Shown one piece after another: positions 8,433 to 17,794 of a DNA stretch of 64,000 nt. A program made the position numbers and the translations under genes. Below the pieces are notes generated by a model, which saw only the letters and a program-made list of their open reading frames with translations, searched no databases and had not been told where the DNA came from. Numbering within the stretch: the first letter of the stretch is position 1; each line of letters begins with the position of its first letter. The stretch covers positions 1-64,000 of the forward strand of contig CAWCWA010000015.1 of the NCBI GenBank assembly GCA_963799085.1, read 5' to 3'. Source of the DNA: AP-15 sp963799085. GTDB taxonomy: Bacteria > Pseudomonadota > Alphaproteobacteria > ATCC43930 > CGMCC-115725.

Positions 8433-8931
8433 ATGGCGACGCTTTATCTCGACCGCAAGGGTGTGGCCCTCGATATCGACGCCGGCAGCCTGACCGTGCG
8501 GCTCGGCGGCGCGCTCGCGACGCGCATCCGCGCCGCTCGAGCGCGTCGTGCTGCGCGGCGAGGCGGTATTGTCGACCCGCGTGCTCGCTGAGCTGTGGCG
8601 CCGAGATATCGGCCTCCTCTTGCTCTCGGGCCGGCACTCAGAGGCGACCGCGCGGCTCGTCGGGCGCCCGCACGACGACGCGGCGCTGCGTCTTCTGCAG
8701 TACCGGCGGGCAATCGACCCCGTGGCGTGCCGGGCGACCGCGCGCGAGATCGTCGCCGCCAAGCTCGCCGGCGAGGCGCGGCTGCTCGAGCGCGCCCTCG
8801 AGCTGCGGCCCGATTGCCGCAAGCCGCTGACCGATGCGATCGACACCATCGCGCGGCTGCAAGCGCGCCTCGCCGACGGCGGCGAGGTCTTCGATCGCGA
8901 CACCCTGACCGCTGCCGCCGGTCATCGATAG
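8433..8931 (+). pseudogene. cas1: Truncated cas1 (N-terminal domain only, frameshifted)
   Basis: The sequence starts MATLYLDRKGVALDIDAG and, after a single-base shift near 8535, continues LERVVLRGEAVLSTRVLAEL and LLSGRHSEATARLVGRP. This is the beta-strand N-terminal domain of Cas1 and the beginning of the helical domain. The frame ends at 8931 after about 165 residues, whereas Cas1 is normally about 320-340 aa. The helical domain carrying the metal-binding Glu/His/Asp residues is absent. The following DNA belongs to an unrelated thiL remnant on the other strand, so the gene was cut by a deletion or rearrangement. Confidence 0.85.
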
Positions 8932-8981
8932 CGCCTGGCAGCCGGCGAGCATCAACACGGTGCGCCGGGTACCGGTCAGCA

Positions 8982-9440
8982 TCAGAAGTGCTGCCAGCCG
9001 GAGGCAGTTATCGGCTCCCGTTTGCGGGCGGCCTCGATCAGCCGCACGCCTGCCTTCCTCTCGATTGCCCCGGTTGCGGTGATCGGCAGCGCCAACTCGG
9101 GCGAAAGACATTCGATCGCCGGGCTCGCGTCCGGCGGCGACGTGAAAACCAACTCGTAATCGTCGCCGGCGCCGGCGAGCCGGGGAACGAGGTCGGGATC
9201 TTCAGCGATGATGCGGTGCCCCGGCGGCGACAACGGAACGGCCGTCACCTCGATTAAGCCGCCGACACGAATATGGCCGAGATGGGCGACGAGCCTGTCC
9301 GAAACTTCGCACATCGCATGCGCGACGCCTGCGAGCCGCGCCAGCGCGCCGGCGTCACCCTCACCCATAAGCCGTGAGCAGCCGGCGACATCTTCGGCGG
9401 GAATGGCCGCGAGCCGGCGCTCGATCCCCGCTCCACTCAA
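8982..9440 (-). pseudogene. thiL: 3' remnant of thiamine-phosphate kinase (thiL)
   Basis: The minus-strand frame encodes the C-terminal half of a ThiL-like kinase, recognised by LAGAGDDYELVFTSPP and by CEVSDRLVAHLGHI, a degraded form of the usual DVSDGL motif (Asp to Glu and Gly to Arg). The N-terminal ATP/Mg-binding half is missing and no plausible start or ribosome binding site is present. It lies against the truncated cas1, which suggests both ends were joined by a rearrangement. Normal ThiL is about 320 aa; only about 150 residues remain. Confidence 0.65.
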
Positions 9441-9537
9441 CCCATGTTCTCCGAAATCCTAAGCTGGCGCAGTCTGCTCCGGGAGCCGGCACCATTCAAC
9501 GGCAGATCAACCATTGATGTGCACGCGCGGCATCGGC

Positions 9538-9651
9538 GGGCAAGCCGATGTCCAACGGCTGCCGTTCGCCCAGGGTATATTCGACGCTATGCTGTGCGAG
9601 TTCCGAGTAATGTTCTTCCCGGACAAACCGAGGGCATTCGTCGCGGCATCA
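9538..9651 (+). pseudogene. Fragment of a SAM-dependent methyltransferase
   Basis: A short in-frame stretch reads ADVQRLPFAQGIFDAMLCEF and then VMFFPDKPRAF. This matches the motif II/post-II region of class I methyltransferases (consensus like LPFPDASFDAVVCQFGVMFFPDK). No start, SAM-binding motif I or C-terminal part is present. It runs directly into a monooxygenase remnant, so it is a relic. Confidence 0.5.
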
Positions 9652-9662
9652 TGCGCCCGCAG

Positions 9663-10626
9663 GGCGGCCGTCCCGCCTGGAATGTCGCCACCTCATGCAA
9701 TGACGCCGAGGCGCGCAATATGGGCCGGGAGGTCCATATTGTGCACGACGCCCGTTACCATCGTGCCGACGAGTTTATGGCGATCGTGCTCAGTTGCTGG
9801 GAATTCGTGCGAGGACGACGCGCTGGTCGTGGACAAGGCCGGCGGGTTGTTTGCGCACCCCGACAAGGTCCATCGGCGCGAGTTCAACGGCCGCTATCTG
9901 CAACGAGTGGCACTTTACGGTGCCCCGCTCGCCACAGGGCCATCCGGCCGTGATCCAGGCCGGGTCCTCCGCGCGAGGCAAGGAATTCTTGGCGCGCTGG
10001 GCGGAAACGGTGTTCGTCGCGCTCACGATCTGACAGCGGCAAAGCGCGAATATCGCAGCTTCAAGGGCGCGGTCGTCGCTCTGGAGCGCAACCCCGAGAA
10101 GGTCACTTTCAACACGATCGCCTGGCCCGTCGTCGCCGAGGCCCGTACCGAAGCGGAAGACAGAATTGCTGTCATCGGCTCGTTCTACAAAGAGGTCGAT
10201 GGGCTGTCGTTGCTGTCGGAAGCCCTCAACTTTGATTTCAAGACCAAGGGTATGGATGAGCCTTCAGCGAGGAGGAGCTGGCGGGAATGTCCGGGATGCA
10301 AGCGATGCGCAACCGAATCACGGACGTGATCGGTCGCAATCCGACCGTGCGCGATTTCCTCAACATCGACGCGCCGCGCGAGGGCGCGCGAGGCGGTGGT
10401 GGGCAGCGTCAAGGACCTCGCCGACCAACTCGAACAATGGTTCGTTGAGCGCGCCTGCGACGGGTTCGTCGTCGCGGCGACCCATCTTCCTGGCGCATTT
10501 GAGGATTTCGTCCGCCTGGTGATCCCCGAACTGCAAAGCCGCGGCTTGTATCACCGCGATTACGAGGGCCTCACGTTGCGCGAAAACCTCGGCCTTGGCC
10601 TGCCGCATCCGGGTTGGTGGAAGTAG
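9663..10626 (+). pseudogene. Decayed NtaA/SnaA/DszA-family flavin monooxygenase
   Basis: Pieces of one protein are spread over at least four frame changes: WNVATSCNDAEARNMGRE, DDALVVDKAGGLFAHPDKVH, VPRSPQGHPAVIQAGSSARG, and finally FVVAATHLPGAFEDFVRLVI with YEGLTLRENLGL. These line up in order with the intact homologue at 13054-14412. The N-terminal roughly 130 residues (first flavin-pocket strands) are missing and are replaced by methyltransferase sequence. The number of lesions exceeds that in neighbouring genes, so this is a true pseudogene. Confidence 0.75.
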
Positions 10627-10648
10627 TCGGCGGGGGAATTTTTTGCCG

Positions 10649-12032
10649 TCAGCCCGGCTGTTTCTGCAAAAGGGAGGCAACGGACCGCGCACCGGCGGAC
10701 AGCACTCTTTCCGGGCGTGGAAAACCAAACCGTTCCCGGAGAGTTTTTGTCTTCGTAGCTTCGACGGAAACGCCCGCGCTTCTGGAGAAGCGGAATCACC
10801 TGGTCCGCGAAAGTCGCAAGACCCTCGGGGTAAACATCCATAAACAGGTTGAAGCCGTCGGCGGCACCCTCGTCGACCCACTTCTCCATAAAGTCGACGA
10901 TCTGCTCCGGTGTGCCGACGAACCGATAATGTCCGCCGCCGCCTCGGGCGACAATCTGACGAACGGTGACGGATCGGTCCTGCAGCAGACGGTATCGCGC
11001 TGCCCTGTGTCCGGATGATACGCCAGCAGACCGTTGCTTGAACTGCGCGCCTTCCAATTTCGCCAAGAGATGTTCCGGGAACGGCTTGTCGGGGTCGAGA
11101 TCCGCCGGATCGACACCGAGCCGTGCAGCGAACGCTTCGATGCTGGAGCGGCCTGTCGCGAGCTCGTCGAGCGCGCTGAGGCGGGCAAAGGCTTCGGCTT
11201 CCGTGCTGCCGATCACCAACGACAGACCCGGCAGAATGGCGAGATGCCGAGGATCGCGCCCATGCTGCCGCGCGCGGTTTTTGATATCGGCATAGTAAGC
11301 GACCGCGTCTTCAAATCTCGTCTGTATCGAGAATACGATCTCGGCAACGCGCGCCGCAAAGTCGCGTCCCTGAGGGGAACTGCCCGCCTGCACCAGGACC
11401 GGCTGCCCTTGCGGAGACCGCCACACCTGCATCGGCCCGGCGGTGGTGTAGTGACGGCCGGCATAGTTCACGGCATGGATGCGGTTGATGTCGGCCCACA
11501 CGCCGGTGTCGACGTCGCCGACCAGGGCGCCGTCGTCCCAGCTATCCCACAAGGCGCGAACGGCCGCGGTAAAGTCCGCCGCCATCTCGTAGCGCAGATC
11601 GCTGGACGGCATTTCCGTCATACCGAAGTTCAAGCTCGCAACGGCATCTGCGGTCGTCACGATGTTCCAACCCACGCGTCCTCGACTGACTTGGTCGAGC
11701 GTCAGAATCGATCGGGCAAGGTTGTACGGCTGGCTGAACGTGGTCGAGGCGGTGAGAACGAGCCCCAAGTGCTCGGTCGCGAGAGCGCATGCGGTAATGA
11801 GGACGACGGGATCGAGCGAGCGCGTCGGAGATCGGCCGTCATCTGTAAAGGACGGCGAGTCGGCCAGAAACAGCACGTCGAGCAGAGCGCGTTCACAAAT
11901 TCGGGCCACGTTTTGATAGTGGGCGACGTCATCACCTGCCTGCCGCTCGCCGCCGGGCACACGCCATCCCGCGGGATGTCCCGGCGCCGCCGCCTGGATG
12001 GCAAGATGCATCTTGCGTTTGGCATCTGTCAT
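10649..12032 (-). CDS. NtaA/SnaA/DszA-family FMN-dependent monooxygenase (C-terminal frameshift)
   Basis: Luciferase-like two-component monooxygenase of about 460 aa that would use reduced FMN from a partner reductase. Typical motifs are LGLVLTASTTFSQPYNLAR, GRVGWNIVTT, SPQGQPVLVQAGSS and DGFNLFMDVYPEGL. The conserved C-terminus (KTLRERFGFPRPE) is one base out of frame at an A5 run near 10770. Correcting it gives a stop at about 10649, whereas the uncorrected frame runs to 10560 with an unrelated tail. The substrate cannot be told from the sequence. It lies in a cluster with a second such enzyme and a decayed third. Confidence 0.85.
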
Positions 12033-12231
12033 GGCCGTCTCATGCTGACATTGTTTGCGACGGGAGTAAGGGTAGCATCCATCATCCCTTCCTTCGGCGG
12101 GACCGCGGTATTCAATGACAGAGGCAGCGCCGCGAACCTGACGACAAACTCATCGAGCTCGCGGTCAAACTCCAGACCGATCTGATCGTCAGCCGACCTT
12201 CCAGTCCTGGAACACGTTGCGATCGTCCGTA

Positions 12232-12807
12232 TCAGCTCCGGCCCATGGTGTAGAATTCAGCGTTCGGGCGCATGGCAGTTACGTTCGCCATGCGGTTCGA
12301 CAGCCCGAAGAAGGCGGCGATCGCGGCGATGTCCCAGATGTCCTCCTCGTCGAAGCCATGGGACTTCAGCACATCGAAATCCGCTTCGCCCACGGTCTCG
12401 GCCGAGCGGGAGACCTTGAGCGCGAAGTCGAGCATCGCCTTCTGGCGCTCTGTGATGTCGGCCTTTCGGTAGTTGATTGCTACCTGGTCAGAGATCAGAG
12501 GGTTCTTAGCCCGGATCCGCAGGATCGCCCCGTGGGCGACGACGCAATATTGGCACTGGTTTGAGCTTGAGGTCGCAACGACGATCATCTCGCGCTCGGC
12601 CTTGGTCAGGTTCCCCGGCCTCTCCATCAGCGCGTCGTGATAGGCAAAAAAGGCCCGGAACTCGTCCGGCCGGTGGGCGAGCACGAGAAAGACGTTTGGG
12701 ATAAATCCCGACTTCTCCTGCACGGCGAGGATACGGTTTCGGATGTCCTCGGGCATGTTGGCGAGATCCGGGACGGGGAAGCGGCTGATGGGAAGTGCGT
12801 CAGTCAC
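12232..12807 (-). CDS. AhpD/carboxymuconolactone decarboxylase-like peroxidase-related protein
   Basis: 191-aa protein of the AhpD-like fold. The redox motif NQCQYCVVAHG (CxxC plus downstream His) is near residue 95, and a C-terminal FFGLSNRMANVT segment is typical of uncharacterised peroxidase-related proteins. GTG 12807 is chosen as the start because AAAGGA lies 9 nt upstream; the open frame extends further (to 13023) but without homology. Proteins of this type often accompany flavin monooxygenases and may protect against peroxide. The actual substrate is unknown. Confidence 0.8.
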   Translation of the reverse strand: MTDALPISRFPVPDLANMPEDIRNRILAVQEKSGFIPNVFLVLAHRPDEFRAFFAYHDALMERPGNLTKAEREMIVVATSSSNQCQYCVVAHGAILRIRAKNPLISDQVAINYRKADITERQKAMLDFALKVSRSAETVGEADFDVLKSHGFDEEDIWDIAAIAAFFGLSNRMANVTAMRPNAEFYTMGRS

Positions 12808-13053
12808 GACTTTGGGGTCCTTTGGTTGCGTACCGCAAATTGGCACAATGATGCGCTCGGTCGCGACGCTGCCGCCGCAGCCGCAGCGAAACAGATCGGC
12901 GCCGAGCTGCCTGCCGCTGCCTGGCAGATTTAGCCCTCGGATTTTGACCGCCAGCACTGAGCAAGGCGAGGTCGCCGCATGCTCGCCGGATCGTCTAAAG
13001 TATCGCATACTGCAAGGCCGCATGCTTCAAATCGAACCGCAAAAGGGGCCGCC

Positions 13054-14412
13054 ATGAACCAGCGCAAGATGCGTATCGGAATGTCGATCCGCGGCCATGG
13101 TTACCACCCGGCCGCCTGGCGCCATCCGGACGTTCCGGCCGACGGCACGCTGCAGGTCGAGCACTACGTGCGCAGCGCACAGACTGCCGAACGCGCCAAG
13201 CTCGATATGATTTTCTTCGCCGATGGCGCCGGAATTCGCCAGGGCGACAATCCGCCGGGCTCACTGGCTCGGACCGGTCGGGACATGATCGAGCTGGAAC
13301 CGACAATGTTGCTGCCAGCGCTCGCCATGGTTACCAGCCACATCGGTCTGGTGACGACGGCATCCACCACCTACAACGAGCCCTACAATCTGGCGCGCAG
13401 ATTCGCCACCCTGGATCTGATCAGCAAGGGGCGCGCCGGCTGGAACGTGGTCGCGTCATGGTCCGAGCACGAAGCCCAGAACTTCGGGCTGGAAACAACT
13501 CTGGACTATGACACGCGCTACGCGCGTTCGGCTGAGTTTGTCGACGTGGTCAAGGGCCTATGGGACGGTTGGGACGACGGCGCTCTGCTGCTCGATAAGG
13601 TGAGCGGCCGTTATTTCGATGAAACAAAGATGCATGTGCTCAATCATCATGGGCCGTTCTTCAAGGTGCGGGGGCCCTTGAGTGTGGCCTGCATGCCGCA
13701 GGGCCATCCGGTGATCGTACAGGCCGGGGCCTCGGAGCAAGGCCGGGAACTGGGCGCGGCAACCGCCGATGTCATCTACGCGATCAGCGGCTCGCTTGGC
13801 GCCGCGCGCGCGTATTACGACGATGTGAAAGGGCGGATGGCAAAATACGGCCGCGAGCCCGACGAATTGAAGATCATGCCGGCATTCTGTCCGGTTTTGG
13901 GACACACGCGCGCGGAAGCTCAGGCGAAGTTCGATCAGCTGCAGGAGTTGGTCGACCCGCTGGCCGGCCTTGGTTCGCTTTACGCCACGTTTGGTGATCT
14001 TTCGGGGTATCCGCTCGACGGTCCGGTGCCCGACGATGCGATCGGCAAGTCGGAGATCCGCAGTATCAGTGCGCAACTCCGGGAGCGGGTGAGACAGGAG
14101 AAGCCGACTATTCGTGATTTATACCTCCGTTCCGGTATCACTGGCTCGGCGAGGATCGGCACGCCCTCTGACATCGCCGACGCCATGCAGGAGTGGTTCG
14201 AGAACGGCGCTTGTGACGGTTTCAACATCACACCGACGCATCTGCCGGGCGGGTGCGAGGACTTCGTGGGGCTGGTCGTGCCCGAGTTGCAGCGGCGCGG
14301 GCTGTTCCGTACCGAATATGAGGGTAAGACACTGCGGGAGAACCTTGCGCTCAAACGTCCGGTAAGCCGCTACGCTGCTGGCTCTAATCGGAAGCTGGAC
14401 GCCGCCCAATAG
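13054..14412 (+). CDS. NtaA/SnaA/DszA-family FMN-dependent monooxygenase
   Basis: Intact 452-aa luciferase-like monooxygenase. The start is ATG 13054, preceded by AAAAGGGG, and gives the family N-terminus MRIGMSIRGHGYHPAAWRHP. Motifs in order are IGLVTTASTTYNEPYNLARR, GRAGWNVVASWSEHEAQNFG, MPQGHPVIVQAGASEQGREL, and GFNITPTHLPGGCEDFVGLV near the C-terminus. Members oxidise aminopolycarboxylates, sulfur heterocycles or antibiotic intermediates using FMNH2. No flavin reductase gene is seen in the window. It is divergent from the AhpD-like gene, with a 246-bp interval. Confidence 0.9.
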   Translation: MNQRKMRIGMSIRGHGYHPAAWRHPDVPADGTLQVEHYVRSAQTAERAKLDMIFFADGAGIRQGDNPPGSLARTGRDMIELEPTMLLPALAMVTSHIGLVTTASTTYNEPYNLARRFATLDLISKGRAGWNVVASWSEHEAQNFGLETTLDYDTRYARSAEFVDVVKGLWDGWDDGALLLDKVSGRYFDETKMHVLNHHGPFFKVRGPLSVACMPQGHPVIVQAGASEQGRELGAATADVIYAISGSLGAARAYYDDVKGRMAKYGREPDELKIMPAFCPVLGHTRAEAQAKFDQLQELVDPLAGLGSLYATFGDLSGYPLDGPVPDDAIGKSEIRSISAQLRERVRQEKPTIRDLYLRSGITGSARIGTPSDIADAMQEWFENGACDGFNITPTHLPGGCEDFVGLVVPELQRRGLFRTEYEGKTLRENLALKRPVSRYAAGSNRKLDAAQ

Positions 14413-14470
14413 GCCCGCGGATCACTTGAGCCGAGAGAATAAGAGAGGAATAGGGTCGAAGGATAGAGGC

Positions 14471-15634
14471 TCAGCGCCTCCGCACCGCCTCCTCCATCCG
14501 CGCAACAATCTCCCTCAGTATCGCCGGCGGCGTCGCGAAATTCAGCCGCGCGAACCCCGCGTAATCCGCCCCAAACGTTTCGCCAAAATTCAGCCCAACC
14601 CGCGCCTGATCCAGAAAGAACTGCCCGGCCGGGCAAGGCAATTCCAGCGCACGGCAATCGAGCCACGCCAGATACGTCGCCTCCGGCACCCGCATCGTCA
14701 CGGCCGGAAGCTCGGCGGCGAGCGTTGCCGCCAGCCAATCGCGGTTCGCCCGCAACTGCGCGAGAATCTCGTCCAGCCACGGCTGCCCGTCATCCCACGC
14801 CGCGACCGTTGCATCGACCCCGGTCACCCCCGGCGAGCCAAGCAACCGCGATGGGATGCGCTTCTCAAACTCCGCCTTCAGCGCGGGCGCGCCAAAATGC
14901 ATGACGGCGCAGCGCAGAGCGGGGATGTTGAAACTCTTGGTCGCCGAGGTGATGGTGATGGTGCGCGCCGCGATCTCCGGATGCAGCGACGCGAGCGGAA
15001 TATGCGTGTTGCCAGGGTAGACGATGTCCGCGTGGATCTCGTCGGACACTACCACCAGATCATACCGGATCGCGAAGTCCGCCAGCTCCTCCAATTCCGC
15101 CCGGCTGAAGGCGCGCCCGGTGGGGTTCTGCGGATGACAAAATATCAGCATGCGCAGGCGCGGATCAGGGGCTGCCTCATAGGCGCCCAGGTCGAGCACC
15201 CACCGCGTGCCGTCATCGCGCATCGGGTTAGCGGTCAGGCGGCGGCCGGTGTCCTCGATGGCGCGCATGAAGGGCGGATAGGAGGGAAGCTGCAACAGGA
15301 TCGCGTCGCCCGGCTCGCTGAAGGCCATGACCGAGGAGAAGCTGGCCTGCACCAGATCGCCGATCGCGACCGTGTGGGCGGGATCGGTGTGCCAGCCGAA
15401 GCGCCGCTCCATGCGGCGGACGAAGGCCGCGGCCAGCACGCCGTCGCGCGCGGCATAGCCGTATTCCTGGTCTCGCGTCAGGCGCGCCAGCGCGGCGGTG
15501 ATCGAGGGCGCGACGCCGAAATCCATGTCCGCGACCCACGCCGGCAGCACGTCGGGCGGAAACTTGTGCCACTTGTTGGTGCGTCGCGCCCGCAACGTGG
15601 CGATGTCGAAGTCGGTGGCTCCAGCTCTTCTCAT
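14471..15634 (-). CDS. PatB/MalY-type PLP aminotransferase (cystathionine beta-lyase-like)
   Basis: 387-aa fold-type I PLP enzyme of the MalY/PatB group, which cleaves C-S bonds of cystathionine or related thioethers. The N-terminus has WVADMDFGVAP, typical of this group. CHPQNPTGRAFS contacts the cofactor, SDEIHADIVY carries the PLP Asp, and SATKSFN carries the Schiff-base Lys. The C-terminal Arg region is RLNFATPPAIL. ATG 15634 is selected because GAGAGAAG precedes it. The gene is intact. A role in sulfur metabolism beside the flavin monooxygenases is possible but inferred. Confidence 0.88.
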   Translation of the reverse strand: MRRAGATDFDIATLRARRTNKWHKFPPDVLPAWVADMDFGVAPSITAALARLTRDQEYGYAARDGVLAAAFVRRMERRFGWHTDPAHTVAIGDLVQASFSSVMAFSEPGDAILLQLPSYPPFMRAIEDTGRRLTANPMRDDGTRWVLDLGAYEAAPDPRLRMLIFCHPQNPTGRAFSRAELEELADFAIRYDLVVVSDEIHADIVYPGNTHIPLASLHPEIAARTITITSATKSFNIPALRCAVMHFGAPALKAEFEKRIPSRLLGSPGVTGVDATVAAWDDGQPWLDEILAQLRANRDWLAATLAAELPAVTMRVPEATYLAWLDCRALELPCPAGQFFLDQARVGLNFGETFGADYAGFARLNFATPPAILREIVARMEEAVRRR

Positions 15635-15649
15635 GCGTCTTCTCTCCAC

Positions 15650-15868
15650 TCTTGGGGCTCAAAGGCGGTGAGGATCCGCTGAGTTATCACCCGGTTACAA
15701 CGCCTCCACATCATGAATTCGAATCGTGGATGACCGCTCCCTCCGCCAGGCCACCCGACCGCTTACGGCGCATCCTTCTCGTTGCCACTGACTCCGGCAA
15801 AGGCCCCGTAATCCAACCAACAGCCGACCCTCGGGCTGGTCGGCTGGAACTCCTAACAATGTAGAGGG
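15650..15868. other. Non-coding interval with a 9-bp hairpin, flank of the IS91 element
   Basis: No convincing gene is seen. A perfect hairpin is present (CAGCCGACC at 15821-15829 and GGTCGGCTG at 15838-15846, 8-nt loop). It is followed at once by the tetranucleotide GAAC (15847-15850), the classic IS91-family target sequence. Confidence 0.45.
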
Positions 15869-15925
15869 TTTCGGACGACGGCCCGATCACAGCTTATCCA
15901 CGAGCACCGGGGCCGTCGTCCGAAA
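15869..15925. repeat. 16-bp perfect inverted repeat, candidate oriIS of the IS91 element
   Basis: TTTCGGACGACGGCCC (15869-15884) is exactly complementary to 15910-15925, with a 25-nt loop. It lies 18 nt from GAAC at 15847-15850 on the 3' side of the IS91 transposase. Subterminal hairpins followed by GTTC/GAAC mark the replication-origin end in this family. The assignment is by position and structure only. Confidence 0.5.
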
Positions 15926-16203
15926 GCCTTCAGGGAAGGAACCCGCGGGATGTCGGGCGCAACGGTGCGGCGGGCGCTATGGGAATTTCGACAGGGCAGT
16001 TGAAGATGCGGCCGGTGATGGCGTGGCGGGCGGAGTGGTCGCGGAGCCGGGCGGTGGCGGCGGCGAGGCCCGAGTGGCCCGGCAACACGGGCCCGAGGCC
16101 GTTCTGGGCCTTGCGAGATGCGGGCTTGGACGAGTGCTGCCGTGGCCGGCCCTGGACCAGCGAGACAGATCGGCAGAGCAGCGGCGGATGAGGTTGCCCG
16201 GGC

Positions 16204-17434
16204 TCATGAGGTGTCGATCCTGATGGCGGCGGGCATCGCGGCCGTGTGTGGCGCAGGCTCGCCCGCCTTGAACACCTCGATGATGCGCATGGTCGAGCCG
16301 CAGCACGGACACGGCTTAAGGCGCGTGGGCGGCTCGGCAGTGATGTCCTCAGGCCCGGGCGCCAGCAGCGCGACGTCGAGCAGCTTGCGGGCGAGCACGA
16401 GGTTGTCGGCCTTCACGCCGCTCGCCAGCAGGCCGTAGTGGCGGATACGGTGGAAGCCGGTGGGCAGCACGTGGATCAGGAACCGGCGGATGAACTCGTG
16501 CGCGGCGAGCGTCATCGTCTTGTTGCGGCCGTGTCCGTTGATCCGATAGTCCTTGACCTTAAATGTTACCGTCTTGGCATCGGCCGCGATCAGACGCCGG
16601 TTCGAGATCGCCACGCGGTGCGTGTAGCGCGACAGATAGGCGAGCACCGCCTTGGGCCCGGCGAGCGGGCGCTTGGCGTAGACGTACCAGCGCGTCCGCT
16701 TGAGCGGCGCCAGGATAGGCGGCGAACGCCTTCGTGTTGACGAGCGCGGCGTGCGCGCCGTGGAACGTCAACCGGCCGGCGGCATGTGCGGCCATGAGCC
16801 TCTCGATCATCAGCCTGCGGAACAGCTTCGAGAGCACGCGCACCGGCAGAAAGAAGTCGGGCCGCTTGGTGATCCACCGTGATCCCCCGGCTTCCGCCGG
16901 GGCAGGCTTGGGCGAGATGCCGCCGCCCGGCACGATCATGTGCACGTGCGGATGATGCGTCATCGCCGATCCCCAGGTGTGCAACGCCGCGGTGATGCCA
17001 ATGGAGGCACCGAGATGCTTGGGGTCGGCCGCGATCGCCACCATCGTCTCGGTCGACGCCCGGAACAGCAGATCGTAGATCACCGCCTTGTTCTGATAGG
17101 CGATATCGCCGATTGGCGCTGGCAGTGTGAACACGACGTGGAAGTATGGCACGGGCAGCAGCTCCGCCGCCCGTGCCGCCATCCACTCACGCGCCGCCGC
17201 CCCCTGACACTTCGGACAGTGGCGGTTGCGGCAGCTATTGTAGGCGATCGCCGTGTGGCCGCAGGCGTCGTTCTCGCAGCGCATAACGTGCCCGCCGAGG
17301 GCCGCCGTGCGGCAGCGCTCGATCGCGCTCATCACCTTGAGCTGGCCGAGGCTCAGGTGACCGCGGTTGGCCTCACGCCATGCGGGTCCGTGGTCGCGGA
17401 AGACATCGGCGACCTCCAGGGCTCGACGGCCCAT
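16204..17434 (-). CDS. IS91-family HUH transposase (frameshifted)
   Basis: Single-strand transposase of about 410 aa. The N-terminal zinc-binding module has Cys pairs (CENDACGH and CRNRHCPKCQ). The HUH metal site is HHPHVHMIVPGGG. The catalytic Tyr region is YLSRYTHRVAISN and the C-terminal half ends with CPCCGSTMRIIEVF. A one-base shift near 16718 separates the first 240 residues from the tyrosine part (KRTRWYVYAKRPLAGPKAV in the corrected frame). Either this copy is inactive or the base is a sequencing error. Confidence 0.88.
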
Positions 17435-17794
17435 GCAGGACCGGTGTTATGCCGGCGGCCCCTCCTGCGGCAGCGTCAGCCGATCGAGGGGGCCTGTTAC
17501 TCTCAGGACGGGACGCCCGCCTCGTCATCGTCTGTCGATCAGTTGCTGGGCGCGATCTTCACCGCTGCTCCGCTCCGCGCGCAGCGCTCTCCCGCGCGAG
17601 CGGGTTCGTTCAATGAGCCGTCGCTGGTCTAGGCAGGTCCGCTTTCCGGCAGCCTAAGTGACGGCGATCGAAACAGCCGCTCATGATACATCAGCTAGAT
17701 GACGATGCTGTTGGGCTGAGGGTCAACCGACGGTGTCGCTGCCGATTGGCGATGCTAGCTGGTCACGATTGCACGACAGGGCAAGGAGGAGCGC

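Larger units (their letters stand above)
15851..17640 (-). mobile_element. IS91-family element (approximate limits)
   Basis: A HUH-type transposase gene is flanked on its 3' side by a strong inverted repeat and a GAAC tetranucleotide, as expected for the oriIS end of IS91-type rolling-circle elements. The terIS end upstream of the transposase was not identified, so the right limit is a guess. About 280 bp between the transposase stop and the oriIS-like hairpin carry no recognisable gene. Confidence 0.5.

Noticed and set aside
2636..10626. CRISPR repeat-spacer array within or beside the cas genes
   Set aside because: No regularly spaced direct repeats of 24-40 bp were seen in the cas region or the following 2 kb; an array, if any, is outside the window.
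10560..10648. Overlap of the minus-strand monooxygenase with the plus-strand relic
   Set aside because: The apparent overlap disappears when the one-base shift near 10770 is corrected, giving a stop at about 10649.
15650..15850. Possible tRNA or small gene upstream of the PatB-type gene
   Set aside because: No cloverleaf with a conserved T-loop could be drawn and the short open frames lack ribosome binding sites.
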